Notes: generated by a model from the letters alone, not told the origin. Shown: positions 1 through 7,214, numbered from the stretch's first letter. The stretch is DNA of 16,452 nt from Actinomycetota bacterium (GCA_030839005.1 JAUZEM010000134.1:1-16452), one strand, 5' to 3'. Program-made: numbers and translations.

Positions 1-1027
1 GATTTCCGCCGATCCTCGGGACCAGTACGACCTGTCGTTCCGCGAGCAATGGGGTGACGGGGCCCCACAGCTGCCCGCCACGGACGACGCGATCGAGGCG
101 CTCCTCGAGCTTTCTCCCTACCCGGCCGACCACGTGGTGTGCGTGCTGCCACCCCGCAACGGGGTCGCGACCGCTGAGCTCGTCGCGGTCAACGCCGCGC
201 TCGCCGGCGTCGCGCCGGAGGCGTTCGGCGTGGTTCTCGCCGCGCTCGAGGCGCTCTCGGAACCCGAGTGGAACGCCTTCGGGCTCACGACGACGACTTC
301 CAGCGTCTGCCCGATGCTCATCGTGAACGGGCCGTGCCGCGACGAGCTCGGCATCGACTACCGCGCGAGTTGCATGGGCGGCGCCGGGGGACGGGGCTCG
401 ATGACGATCGGGCGCGCGGTCGCGTTGTGCCTGCGCAACATCGGCGGCCAGCGGGCCGGGGATACGACGAAGTCCGTGTTCGGGCAGCCGGCGCGGTTCG
501 GATTCTGCATCGGTGAGTGGGAGGAGCGGTCACCGTGGCCGTCGCTCGCAGAACGACGCGGCTTCTCGGCCGGCGACGACGTCGTGACCGTCCACGGTGG
601 GAAGGGAACGTTCCCGATGGCCGACATCCACAACGACGACCCGCGCGATCTGCTCTACCTCATCGCCAAGAGCCTCGCGTACCCGCTCGCGAACATGTTC
701 CTCGGCAATGTCGAGAACGGCGAGGTGGTCGTCGCGTTCAACCCGATGTGGGCCGAGCGTTTCGGCTCCGCGTTCCCCGATGTCGACGACCTCGCCGCGT
801 ATCTCCGCGAGAACGCGTGGCAGCCCATCGAGCTCTGGCCGGCGGCGAACGGTACGTTGCTTCGCGAACGAGGTCGCGTCGACAGTCACGGTCGCGTGCA
901 CCTCGTCGAGCGTCCCGACCAGATCGTCCCGATCGTGTGCGGCGGCCTCGGCAGCCTGCACGCGATCGGACTGCCGAGCTTCGGAGAGAGCACGATGCAG
1001 AGCAAGCCCGTCGTGCGCGTGGCGTGA
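1..1027 (+). CDS. UGSC-associated family protein, 5'-truncated by window edge
   Basis: The reading frame is open from base 2 to the TGA at 1025-1027, so the true start lies left of the window; the internal GTG at 134 is not a convincing start because the upstream codons also read as protein. About 341 residues are visible. Recognisable stretches are VVCVLPPRNGVATAE, AVNAALAGVAPE, MLIVNGPCRDELGI, TIGRAVALCLRNIGG and, near the C-terminus, GGLGSLHAIGLPSFG. From memory this pattern matches the large domain found with or next to the UGSC (seleno)protein domain in actinobacteria and proteobacteria. The UGSC motif itself would lie upstream and is not visible. The biochemical role of that family is not established as far as I know. 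The next gene starts 2 bases after the stop, so they are probably co-transcribed. Coding status is near certain; the family call is moderate. Confidence 0.75.
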   Translation, partial: ISADPRDQYDLSFREQWGDGAPQLPATDDAIEALLELSPYPADHVVCVLPPRNGVATAELVAVNAALAGVAPEAFGVVLAALEALSEPEWNAFGLTTTTSSVCPMLIVNGPCRDELGIDYRASCMGGAGGRGSMTIGRAVALCLRNIGGQRAGDTTKSVFGQPARFGFCIGEWEERSPWPSLAERRGFSAGDDVVTVHGGKGTFPMADIHNDDPRDLLYLIAKSLAYPLANMFLGNVENGEVVVAFNPMWAERFGSAFPDVDDLAAYLRENAWQPIELWPAANGTLLRERGRVDSHGRVHLVERPDQIVPIVCGGLGSLHAIGLPSFGESTMQSKPVVRVA

Positions 1028-1029
1028 CG

Positions 1030-1284
1030 ATGGATTCCGCCGTCGTCGTTGCCGCGATCGACGAGCTGGCCGGATTCCTCCGTGCCGACGGCGCCGATCT
1101 CTTGGTTCGGGAGGCGAACCCGAAGATCGCCCGGGTCCATCTCGCACTCGTCCTCGACGGCGTCACCTGCGCCGACTGCATCCTCCCGCCCGACGAGCTG
1201 CGGGCCACGATTGCCGACGCCCTCCAACGGCGGATCGCGGAGGAGTTCGAGCTGGTGCTCGACGACCCACGCCGGGAACAATGA
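1030..1284 (+). CDS. Small CxxC protein (84 aa)
   Basis: The ATG at 1030 lies 2 bases after the preceding stop, and the TGA (1282-1284) overlaps the ATG of the next gene (ATGA), giving strong positional support. The same frame is open far upstream, but that part is an out-of-frame shadow of the first gene. The 84-residue product is acidic, with a central CADC motif in the context LDGVTCADCILPPDELR, followed by an amphipathic helix. The arrangement (short alpha/beta protein with one CxxC) resembles the C-terminal NifU/thioredoxin-like type of small metal or thiol protein, but I do not recognise a specific family. Its place between a UGSC-type gene and a MarR regulator suggests a redox or thiol-related partner of the first protein; that is an inference. 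Confidence 0.75.
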   Translation: MDSAVVVAAIDELAGFLRADGADLLVREANPKIARVHLALVLDGVTCADCILPPDELRATIADALQRRIAEEFELVLDDPRREQ

Positions 1285-1817
1285 CGGGGCGGCTGACACC
1301 GACGCGCCGATTGACACCGACGAGCGACGCTGCCGACCCACTTCCGAGTTGGAGCGCGCTCGTCAACGTGTACCAATCGGTGCTCCACGATGTCGTCGCC
1401 GCGCTCGATCAGCAGGCCGGCATCGACTCGGGCGTGTTCTCCGCGCTTGCCTACCTCGAACGCGCCGGGCCGCCGCACCGGATGCCGATGAGCGAGCTGC
1501 AGCGCTCGATGCACCCGCGGTACAGCCAGCCTGGGTTCAGCCGGCTCGTCCAACGGATGGAGGCCGACGGGTTCGTCGAGCGCCGCGTCGATCGCTCCGA
1601 CCGCCGGGCGACGATCATCGCGACGACGCGGGCCGGCCGCAGACAGTTCCGCCGGGCCAACTCCATCTACATCGCGACGCTTCGCACGTCCTTCGGTCGC
1701 CATCTCCGCGCGAGCGAACATGCATGTCTCGCCGCCATGCTCGGGCGGGTCACCACCCGCCGCGGCGCCCGCGCGCGCGTCGCAACCGAATCGCGCCAAA
1801 AAGCGGACACAAGATGA
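1281..1817 (+). CDS. MarR-family transcriptional regulator
   Basis: The product is 178 residues; its ATG overlaps the preceding stop by 4 bases, implying translational coupling. A winged helix-turn-helix of the MarR type is visible: a helix-rich dimerisation N-terminus (VNVYQSVLHDVVAALDQQ), a recognition region around SELQRSMHPRYSQPGFSRLVQRMEADGFVER, and the wing RRVDRSDRRATIIATTRAGR, matching the family pattern of D-x-R at the wing followed by L/I-T-x-x-G. The predicted role is repression or activation of its own operon or neighbours in response to a small phenolic or oxidant ligand; no ligand can be deduced. The N-terminus carries a duplicated RLTPT, produced by an 11-base direct repeat at 1294-1304 and 1312-1322. 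A start nearer the conserved domain is possible, but the ATGA overlap favours 1281. Confidence 0.88.
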   Translation: MTGRLTPTRRLTPTSDAADPLPSWSALVNVYQSVLHDVVAALDQQAGIDSGVFSALAYLERAGPPHRMPMSELQRSMHPRYSQPGFSRLVQRMEADGFVERRVDRSDRRATIIATTRAGRRQFRRANSIYIATLRTSFGRHLRASEHACLAAMLGRVTTRRGARARVATESRQKADTR

Positions 1818-1894
1818 CCGGTTCCGGGGGAAAGAATGCCGCGCGGCGGCGGTCACAACCTGCCACCGTTCGACCGACACGAGGAGCACGGATC

Positions 1895-2266
1895 ATGGAC
1901 TGGAAGCTCGAGCTGGTGGCGATCCCCGTTTCGGACGTCGACCGGGCCAAGGCCTTCTACACCGAGAAGGTCGGGTTCAACGCCGATCATGACCACCGGG
2001 TCAGCGCCGAGATGCGATTCGTGCAGCTGACACCGCCCGGGTCGGCGTGCTCGATCTCCTTCGGAGAGGGAATCACGGACGCCGTACCCGGCTCGGTGCA
2101 GGGCCTCCAGCTCGTCGTCTCCGACATCAGCGTCGCCCATGCGTCGCTGAGCGAGCGCGGCGTGCAGGTCAGCGAGGTCCAAGAGTTCCCGTGGGGTTCG
2201 TTCGTCTTCTTCAGTGACCCCGACGGAAATCGCTGGGCGGTACAGCAGATCCCAGCCCGCGGTTGA
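1895..2266 (+). CDS. VOC-family (glyoxalase/bleomycin-resistance fold) protein
   Basis: The product is 123 residues. Start ATG 1895 is preceded by GAGGAG at 1881-1886 with 8-base spacing; the frame is open further upstream, but that part is a shadow of the MarR gene. Two beta-alpha-beta-beta-beta halves are seen: the first begins LELVAIPVSDVDRAKAFYTE and the second GLQLVVSDISVAHASLSERG, ending FFSDPDGNRWAVQQ. This matches stand-alone vicinal-oxygen-chelate proteins of the lactoylglutathione lyase/bleomycin-resistance type. The position that is often a metal-binding glutamate on the last strand appears as glutamine (WAVQQ), so metal binding may be altered. The substrate cannot be named. The 77-base gap after the MarR gene allows either read-through or its own promoter. 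Confidence 0.88.
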   Translation: MDWKLELVAIPVSDVDRAKAFYTEKVGFNADHDHRVSAEMRFVQLTPPGSACSISFGEGITDAVPGSVQGLQLVVSDISVAHASLSERGVQVSEVQEFPWGSFVFFSDPDGNRWAVQQIPARG

Positions 2267-2347
2267 CCTCTGAACTGGCTGCACTTTGCGGCGAATGCGT
2301 CCTTAAGCGACGACCGGCCCTTCAGCGACGGCGTGGTTCGTCCGATC

Positions 2348-2372
2348 TCTCCTCGGAAGACGGCCGAGGAGG
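2348..2372 (+). promoter_or_regulatory. Hairpin enclosing the ribosome binding site of the GGDEF-EAL gene
   Basis: Bases 2349-2356 (CTCCTCGG) are perfectly complementary to 2364-2371 (CCGAGGAG) with a 7-base loop, and 2348/2372 adds a G-T wobble. The right arm contains the AGGAGG (2367-2372) lying 5 bases before GTG 2378, so the whole Shine-Dalgarno would be paired in the mRNA. This could limit translation until the hairpin opens through heat, a protein or upstream translation. The pairing is visible in the sequence; the regulatory role is inferred. Confidence 0.5.
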
Positions 2373-2377
2373 AAGAC

Positions 2378-4378
2378 GTGAGGAAGCTGCTGCGCCGCGT
2401 CAGCCTTCTCACGCGCTTCGGCCTGATCAGCCTGGCGCTGGTCGCACTGTTGGGTGTCGTCGTCGGCGAGGTCTTGCGGGGTGCGCTACGGGATCGGACC
2501 CTCGGGGACGCGATTCGCACTGCGCAGGTCGCGGCCAACATCGGTGTTCGGCCGGTTCTCCGCCCGAGCGATCTCGCGCACGTCTTCCGGCCACTGCCCG
2601 ACGCGAGGCGCGCGCAGCTCGACGCCGCGCTCCTGGACAGCTTGTCGAGGAACAACATCGTTCGACTCAAGATCTGGAACTCCCAGCACTTTGTCGTGTG
2701 GTCCGACAACAAGCGACTGCTGCAGCGATGGTTTCCCGGCGATGACGAGCTGAACGCGAGCCTCACGGGACTCGTCTCCGCGGACGTCACGAACCTGCAG
2801 TCGCCGGAGGAGCTCGACGACCGATCACATCAGCGCCTGTTGTCGGTCTACGTTCCGCTGGGCGTCGATCGTGACGGTCACTTCACTGACGGCGAGAACG
2901 GCAAGATCATCGGCGCATTCGAGATCTATCTGCCGTACCAACCGATCGCGCACGCGATCGATCACGACACGCGGCGCCTCTATCTCACGCTCGCGATCGG
3001 CCTCGCGCTGCTGTATCTCGCGGTGTTCCGAATCGTGGCGCGTGCATCCCGTGACTTGCGTCGCCAAGTGGAGACCAACCGTCACCAGGCGCTGTACGAC
3101 ATGCTCACGGACCTTCCGAACCGGGTGCTGTTCACAGATCGGCTGGAACAAGTTGCGACGCAAGCACACCGCAATGGGACGATCGCGGCTGCACTGCTTC
3201 TCGACCTCGATCGCTTCAAGGAGATCAACGACGCGCTCGGACACGAGTCGGGCGATCAGCTCTTGTGCCAGCTCGGCGCGCGCATCTCGAAGCGACTGCG
3301 GGCCCAGGACACAGTGGCGCGTCTGGGCGGAGACGAGTTCGGCGTCGTGCTTCCCGGCCTCGGTCATCCCCAAGACGCCGTCGCCGTCGCCGAGGACATC
3401 GCGGCCGCGCTCGAGGAGCCTTTCGACGTCGGCCACATCGAGGTCGACGTGCGCGCCAGCATCGGCGTCGCGTGCACCGACGAAGGCGAGGATGCGGCGA
3501 CGCTGTTGCGTCACGCCGACGTCGCGATGTACGTCGCCAAACGTTCGCATTCGGGCATCGAGCTGTACTCGAAGGAGCACGACCTCTTCAGCGCCGAGCG
3601 GCTCGCACTCGCGTCCGAGGTCCGACGCGCGATCGAGCAACGCGAGCTCGTCTTGCACTACCAGCCGAAGATCGACCTCCGCACCGGCCGCGCCGACTCC
3701 GTCGAGGCGCTCGTGCGATGGCAACATCCGGCACGGGGACTGCTCGGGCCCAGCGAGTTCCTGCCGGTCGTCGAGTCGACCCACCTCATCAAGCCACTGA
3801 CGATCTACGTCCTAGACGAGGCGCTGCGACAGGCGCGCGCGTGGGCCGGCGAGGGAGAGCGCGTCGCGGTCTCGGTCAACCTGGCCGCGGCGTGCGCCGG
3901 CGACCTGCGACTGCCCGTACAGGTTGCCGAGCTGCTCGCTCGACACGATGTCGAGCCCGAGCTGCTCGAGATCGAGCTCACCGAAACGGCGGTGCTCGAC
4001 AATCCAACCCGCGCCAAGAAAGTCTTGGAGGCGCTCGCAGCGATCGGGGTGCGTCTGAGTGTCGACGACTTCGGTACCGGCTACGCGTCGATCGCCTACC
4101 TCACCGGCCTTCCGATCCGCACGCTGAAGATCGATCAGTCCTTCATCTTCGATCTCGCGGCATCGGGGAACCTCGCGGTCACCCGCTATTCCATCGAACT
4201 GGCCCGCACATTGGGGCTCACCACAATTGCCGAAGGCGTGGAAGACGAGACGACCCTCCGGATACTCGAGGAGCTCGGTTGCGACGAAGCGCAAGGCTTC
4301 TTCTTCGCTCGAGCGTTGCCCGCCGACGAGTGCATCGCGTGGATCCGGGCCCGAAATCACACCGAGGTCCGGCGATGA
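2378..4378 (+). CDS. Membrane GGDEF-EAL cyclic-di-GMP enzyme
   Basis: GTG 2378 is chosen because AGGAGG lies 5 bases upstream; GTG 2333 is in frame and adds 15 residues but has no binding site. From 2378 the product is 666 residues. It has a TM helix at about 9-30, an extracytoplasmic sensor-like region of about 170 residues, a second TM at about 201-223 (LTLAIGLALLYLAVF), a GGDEF domain at about 235-400 and an EAL domain at about 410-660. GGDEF (317-321) is intact, and an RxxD inhibitory-site motif (RAQD) lies five residues before it. In the EAL domain EALVRW (443 on), ELTE, DDFGTGY (563-569), KIDQSF, EGVED and QGFFF are all present. Both diguanylate cyclase and phosphodiesterase activities therefore look possible. 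The stop overlaps the next gene's ATG, so the lipoprotein is a likely partner. Confidence 0.95.
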   Translation: MRKLLRRVSLLTRFGLISLALVALLGVVVGEVLRGALRDRTLGDAIRTAQVAANIGVRPVLRPSDLAHVFRPLPDARRAQLDAALLDSLSRNNIVRLKIWNSQHFVVWSDNKRLLQRWFPGDDELNASLTGLVSADVTNLQSPEELDDRSHQRLLSVYVPLGVDRDGHFTDGENGKIIGAFEIYLPYQPIAHAIDHDTRRLYLTLAIGLALLYLAVFRIVARASRDLRRQVETNRHQALYDMLTDLPNRVLFTDRLEQVATQAHRNGTIAAALLLDLDRFKEINDALGHESGDQLLCQLGARISKRLRAQDTVARLGGDEFGVVLPGLGHPQDAVAVAEDIAAALEEPFDVGHIEVDVRASIGVACTDEGEDAATLLRHADVAMYVAKRSHSGIELYSKEHDLFSAERLALASEVRRAIEQRELVLHYQPKIDLRTGRADSVEALVRWQHPARGLLGPSEFLPVVESTHLIKPLTIYVLDEALRQARAWAGEGERVAVSVNLAAACAGDLRLPVQVAELLARHDVEPELLEIELTETAVLDNPTRAKKVLEALAAIGVRLSVDDFGTGYASIAYLTGLPIRTLKIDQSFIFDLAASGNLAVTRYSIELARTLGLTTIAEGVEDETTLRILEELGCDEAQGFFFARALPADECIAWIRARNHTEVRR

Positions 4379-5085
4379 GCATCCGAAACATTGCCGCGCT
4401 GGGCGCGACGCTGCTTCTCGTGGCCGGTCTGGCCGCGTGCGGGTCGAGCTCGCATGCCGCTCCTACACCGGTCACCGTATACAACGTCTCCGCCGACCCC
4501 GGCCAGAACCTTCCCGCGACGGACGCGAAGCACCGTGTCGTCCTCACGACCGCGACACTCCGATCGACGCTCGACTCGCTGCTCTCGAAGCACGTCACCC
4601 TTGTCGCGGTGCTCATGCATCAGGTCGGTGAAGGAGACGCCAGTCCCACCGAGCACATCAGCGCGCTCGCGGCGAACTCCCAAGCCTTGACCGACGTTAT
4701 TGCGCGGGTCTACGGGCGCGACGGCGCGCGGGCATTTGCCCAGCTCTGGGAGCAACACACGCAGTTCTTCGTCGACTACGCACAGGCAGATCACGTCCAC
4801 AGCAATGCCGCGAAACATCTCGCCCAAGAGCAACTCCTCGACTATCAGAACGACTTCGCCAGCTTCGTCACCACCGCGACGGCGAGCGGCGCGTCTCTCA
4901 CCGCGGTGACCGGACTTCTCCACGCCCACGTGCACGACCTCACCAGCTATATCGATGCGGACGTGGCCGGAAACGACACCGAGGCGCGCCAGATCCTCGT
5001 CCACGCTGTCGACACCATGCACGTCATCGCGAAGACGGTCTCCGATGCGGTCGCGGCCCAGCATCTCCGGACTGTCGCACCATAG
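4375..5085 (+). CDS. Lipoprotein with two helical, histidine-containing repeats
   Basis: The product is 236 residues; ATG 4375 overlaps the GGDEF-EAL stop (ATGA). The N-terminus is a lipoprotein signal peptide with lipobox LAAC at 19-22, so Cys22 would be lipidated and the protein anchored outside the membrane. The mature part holds two similar helical units, one from about TLRSTLDSLLSKHVTLVAVL to FAQLWEQHTQFFVDYAQA and one from about AAKHLAQEQLLDYQNDFASF to AVDTMHVIAKTVSDAV. Histidines recur at comparable places (SKHVTL, WEQHTQFF, LLHAHVHDL, DTMHVI). The pattern resembles small helical Bacillus proteins that carry doubtful enzyme names in databases; no function is established. Coupling to the membrane cyclic-di-GMP enzyme suggests it binds a ligand or metal outside and talks to the sensor region; that is inference. 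Confidence 0.85.
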   Translation: MSIRNIAALGATLLLVAGLAACGSSSHAAPTPVTVYNVSADPGQNLPATDAKHRVVLTTATLRSTLDSLLSKHVTLVAVLMHQVGEGDASPTEHISALAANSQALTDVIARVYGRDGARAFAQLWEQHTQFFVDYAQADHVHSNAAKHLAQEQLLDYQNDFASFVTTATASGASLTAVTGLLHAHVHDLTSYIDADVAGNDTEARQILVHAVDTMHVIAKTVSDAVAAQHLRTVAP

Positions 5086-5097
5086 TCGGGCGAACGG

Positions 5098-5895
5098 TCA
5101 GGTACTCGCGCTACAGGGTCCACGCCGAACACCGCCGGTAGCGCGACTTCGGTACGCGGTCGGGGTCTCGCCGGTCAGGCGCCGGAACGCGCGCGTGAAC
5201 GCGCTGACGCTGTCGAATCCGACGGCGGTCGCGACGTCGAGGACGGTCTGACCCGGCTCGGTGAGCAGCGCCATCGCGCGCAAGAGGCGACTTTGCAGCA
5301 AGTACTCGCGCCACGTCATGCCGATCGCCGCGAACTTCCGACGCAGGCTTCGCTCGGAGACCCCGACGGCCGCGCCGACCCCACCGACCGTGACATCCGC
5401 GAGATGACATTCGGCGTATTCCATGGCCGCGCGAAGCACGCGGTCGGTAGTAGTGGGCAAACAAAGCGGCGCTTCGTGCTCGAGCCACTCGGGAACGAGC
5501 AGTGCGAACGCGTCGAAGAACGCATCCGCGACCTGATCGTTCGACGAACGGCTGATCGACCATCGTGACGCGAAGATCGTCATCTCGCGGAGCAACGGCG
5601 TAGCGGCAAGGACGCGTACGCGATCGTCGGCCCGCGGCACCATGGTGGGGTCGAAGAACACCGCGATCGACCGCACGCGTTTGAGCGTCGTGCAGTGCGA
5701 CAAGCCCGCGGGGATCCACACCGCCTGTTGCGGTGGCAGGAGGTGATGCGTGGCCGACGTCTCCACCTCCGCGATCCCCTCGAAGGCGTATTCGATCTGG
5801 TGCATGTCGTGCGAGTGCCAGCCCGTGACGACATCGTCGCCCTCGTAGGAGAAGGTCCCGGCCCGAACCGGTGCGCCCGCCCGCATGTCGACCAT
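5098..5895 (-). CDS. AraC-family transcriptional regulator with N-terminal cupin
   Basis: The product is 265 residues from ATG 5895 (- strand). An upstream in-frame GTG at 5949 would add 18 residues; neither start has a clear ribosome binding site. The frame stays open beyond, but that is a shadow of the methyltransferase. The N-terminal half is a cupin-type sensor (VTGWHSHDMHQIEYAFEG, then PPQQAVWIPAGLSHCTTL). The C-terminal ~100 residues hold the double helix-turn-helix of the AraC/XylS type: LADVTVGGVGAAVGVSERSL, then TVLDVATAVGFDSVSAFTRA and FRRLTGETPTAYR. It is transcribed divergently from the methyltransferase with an inverted repeat between them, the usual layout of a local regulator and its target. 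It converges with the lipoprotein gene with only 12 bases between stops and no room for a separate terminator. Confidence 0.92.
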   Translation of the reverse strand: MVDMRAGAPVRAGTFSYEGDDVVTGWHSHDMHQIEYAFEGIAEVETSATHHLLPPQQAVWIPAGLSHCTTLKRVRSIAVFFDPTMVPRADDRVRVLAATPLLREMTIFASRWSISRSSNDQVADAFFDAFALLVPEWLEHEAPLCLPTTTDRVLRAAMEYAECHLADVTVGGVGAAVGVSERSLRRKFAAIGMTWREYLLQSRLLRAMALLTEPGQTVLDVATAVGFDSVSAFTRAFRRLTGETPTAYRSRATGGVRRGPCSAST

Positions 5896-5938
5896 CGTCG
5901 CCGTGGCCGCTTCGGGCAGATCTCTGGCCGATCGCGCA

Positions 5939-5970
5939 GAGACGGTCACACGCCAAAATGTAACCGTCTC
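5939..5970. promoter_or_regulatory. Inverted repeat, candidate operator between AraC and methyltransferase genes
   Basis: GAGACGGTCAC (5939-5949) faces GTAACCGTCTC (5960-5970): 10 of 11 positions are complementary across a 10-base spacer. It ends 3 bases before the methyltransferase ATG and lies just upstream of the AraC ATG. The two half-site centres are 21 bases apart, about two helical turns, which suits a dimeric regulator bound on one DNA face. If the AraC gene instead starts at GTG 5949, the left arm lies inside its coding region. Confidence 0.5.
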
Positions 5971-5973
5971 CTC

Positions 5974-6801
5974 ATGACCACGCACGAGCACAACGACCCT
6001 GAGCACAACGACCCTGAGCACAACGACTCTGAGCACAACGAGCCTGAGCACAATGAGGTCGTCCGACAGTCGTTCACGCAACAAGTCGGACTGTTCACCG
6101 GGGACGACTCGCCGTTCGCGCGTCGGCTCGGCTCGCCGCTCGCCTGGATCGAGCCTCTGGACGTCGACATGATCGTGCTCGACGTGGCGTGCGGCGCGGG
6201 CCACGTCGCCGAGCAGGCCGCGCCTCACGTCCGTCAAGTCGTCGGTATCGACCTCACTCCGGCCCTGTTGCGCGCCGGCGCGCGGCGGCTCCGTGAAAGC
6301 GGACTTCACAACGTCCTCCTCCAACGCGGCGACGCGACCGCTCTCCCCTTCGTCGACGCGTCGTTCGATCTGGTCGTGTGCCGCAGCTCCCTGCATCACG
6401 TTCCGCACCCGGAGACGGTGGTGGCCGAGATGGCGCGCGTGTGCCGGCCGGGCGGACGAGTCGTCGTCTCGGACATGACGGCACCGAAGGCCGCGATCCG
6501 TGACGCATTCGACGAGCTCCACCGCCGCATCGATCCGTCGCATGTTCGCACACTCCTCGAGGGCGAGGTCGCCGAGCTCCTGCGTACCGTCGGTCCGATC
6601 ACCTACGGCGACACTTCGTCGACGGCGTTGCCCATCGACGTCATCTTGACCGGCGCGTCCGATCGGGACGGCACGATGAAGGCGCTTCACGACGATCTCG
6701 GCATCAACGCGACGGGCTTCGATCCGGCGCAAGAGGGCGACCGGATTGTGGTCACATTCACCGGCGCCGTTGTCCACGCAACCCGCGCGGGCTCGTCCTA
6801 G
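5974..6801 (+). CDS. Class I SAM-dependent methyltransferase with His-rich N-terminal repeat
   Basis: The product is 275 residues from ATG 5974, with no Shine-Dalgarno; the inverted repeat ends 3 bases upstream, so the mRNA may be leaderless. After a histidine-rich tandem N-terminus (residues ~5-28) comes a Rossmann-fold methyltransferase. Motif I is VLDVACGAGHVAE (Asp70), the acidic residue after strand 2 is VVGIDLT (Asp93), then GDATALPF, FDLVVCRSSLHHVPHP and a PGGRVVVSDM strand. This is the Methyltransf_11/UbiE-like subgroup, which methylates small molecules; the substrate is unknown. It diverges from the AraC-type regulator, probably its controller. Its TAG stop shares the CTAG tetranucleotide with the stop of the convergent membrane-protein gene. 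Confidence 0.93.
   Translation: MTTHEHNDPEHNDPEHNDSEHNEPEHNEVVRQSFTQQVGLFTGDDSPFARRLGSPLAWIEPLDVDMIVLDVACGAGHVAEQAAPHVRQVVGIDLTPALLRAGARRLRESGLHNVLLQRGDATALPFVDASFDLVVCRSSLHHVPHPETVVAEMARVCRPGGRVVVSDMTAPKAAIRDAFDELHRRIDPSHVRTLLEGEVAELLRTVGPITYGDTSSTALPIDVILTGASDRDGTMKALHDDLGINATGFDPAQEGDRIVVTFTGAVVHATRAGSS
5986..6057 (+). repeat. 15-bp tandem repeat coding for EHND/EHNE pentapeptides
   Basis: The unit GAGCACAACGACCCT occurs at 5986-6000 and 6001-6015 identically, at 6016-6030 and 6031-6045 with one or two changes, and as a 12-base partial copy at 6046-6057. It encodes EHNDP, EHNDP, EHNDS, EHNEP, EHNE. Near-identity at the base level suggests recent slippage expansion. Regular His and acidic residues suggest a disordered metal-binding tail (inference). 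Confidence 0.92.
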
Positions 6802-7214
6802 GTCGACATGTGCGCCGCGTGCTGATCGCGCAGGATCGAGAGGGCGACGGTGCCCATGGCCAGGGCCCCGACGATCTCGATGATGACAACCGACCACGAA
6901 AGGGCGGTAACACCGGTGTTGTGCGCGCCGGGGAAGGCGTCACTGAACGCACTCCAACGGGGCAAGAGATGCACCGCGGCGACGCCGAGCCCGACGGGAA
7001 TGCCGGTCAGCGCGGCCAGCATCGGACCGAAGCGGTGCCCCACGACGACCATTACCGCCGCCGCGACCCCGAGTGCGGTCGAGAGGTTGCCCGCCCATTG
7101 CACCTGGGGCGTCACGACGTCGAGGCCGCGCCGCAAGTGGTCGGCGGTGTGTAGTGCCAAACCGAGTGCGTAGAACAGCGCGCAATACTTCAGCCACCGG
7201 TGCTCGTCGGCCAC
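6798..7214 (-). CDS. Small four-helix membrane protein (138 aa)
   Basis: It starts at GTG 7214 (- strand) with GGAG six bases upstream. Four hydrophobic segments are visible: about residues 7-24 (LKYCALFYALGLALH), 38-58 (GNLSTALGVAAAVMVVVG), 62-84 (PMLAALTGIPVGLGVAAVHL) and 102-127 (LSWSVVIIEIVGALAMGTV). The loop after helix 1 contains TADHLRRG. I do not recognise a named family; the size and topology are those of small actinobacterial integral membrane proteins of unknown function. The gene diverges from the TetR-type regulator across a 66-base gap that contains a palindrome, so it is the best candidate target of that regulator. It converges with the methyltransferase, overlapping it by 4 bases. 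Confidence 0.83.
   Translation of the reverse strand: MADEHRWLKYCALFYALGLALHTADHLRRGLDVVTPQVQWAGNLSTALGVAAAVMVVVGHRFGPMLAALTGIPVGLGVAAVHLLPRWSAFSDAFPGAHNTGVTALSWSVVIIEIVGALAMGTVALSILRDQHAAHMST

Noticed and set aside
738..1889. Long open frame (-) across the MarR operon
   Set aside because: Low-complexity Arg/Ala composition; the + strand genes have recognisable motifs and overlapping start/stop signals.
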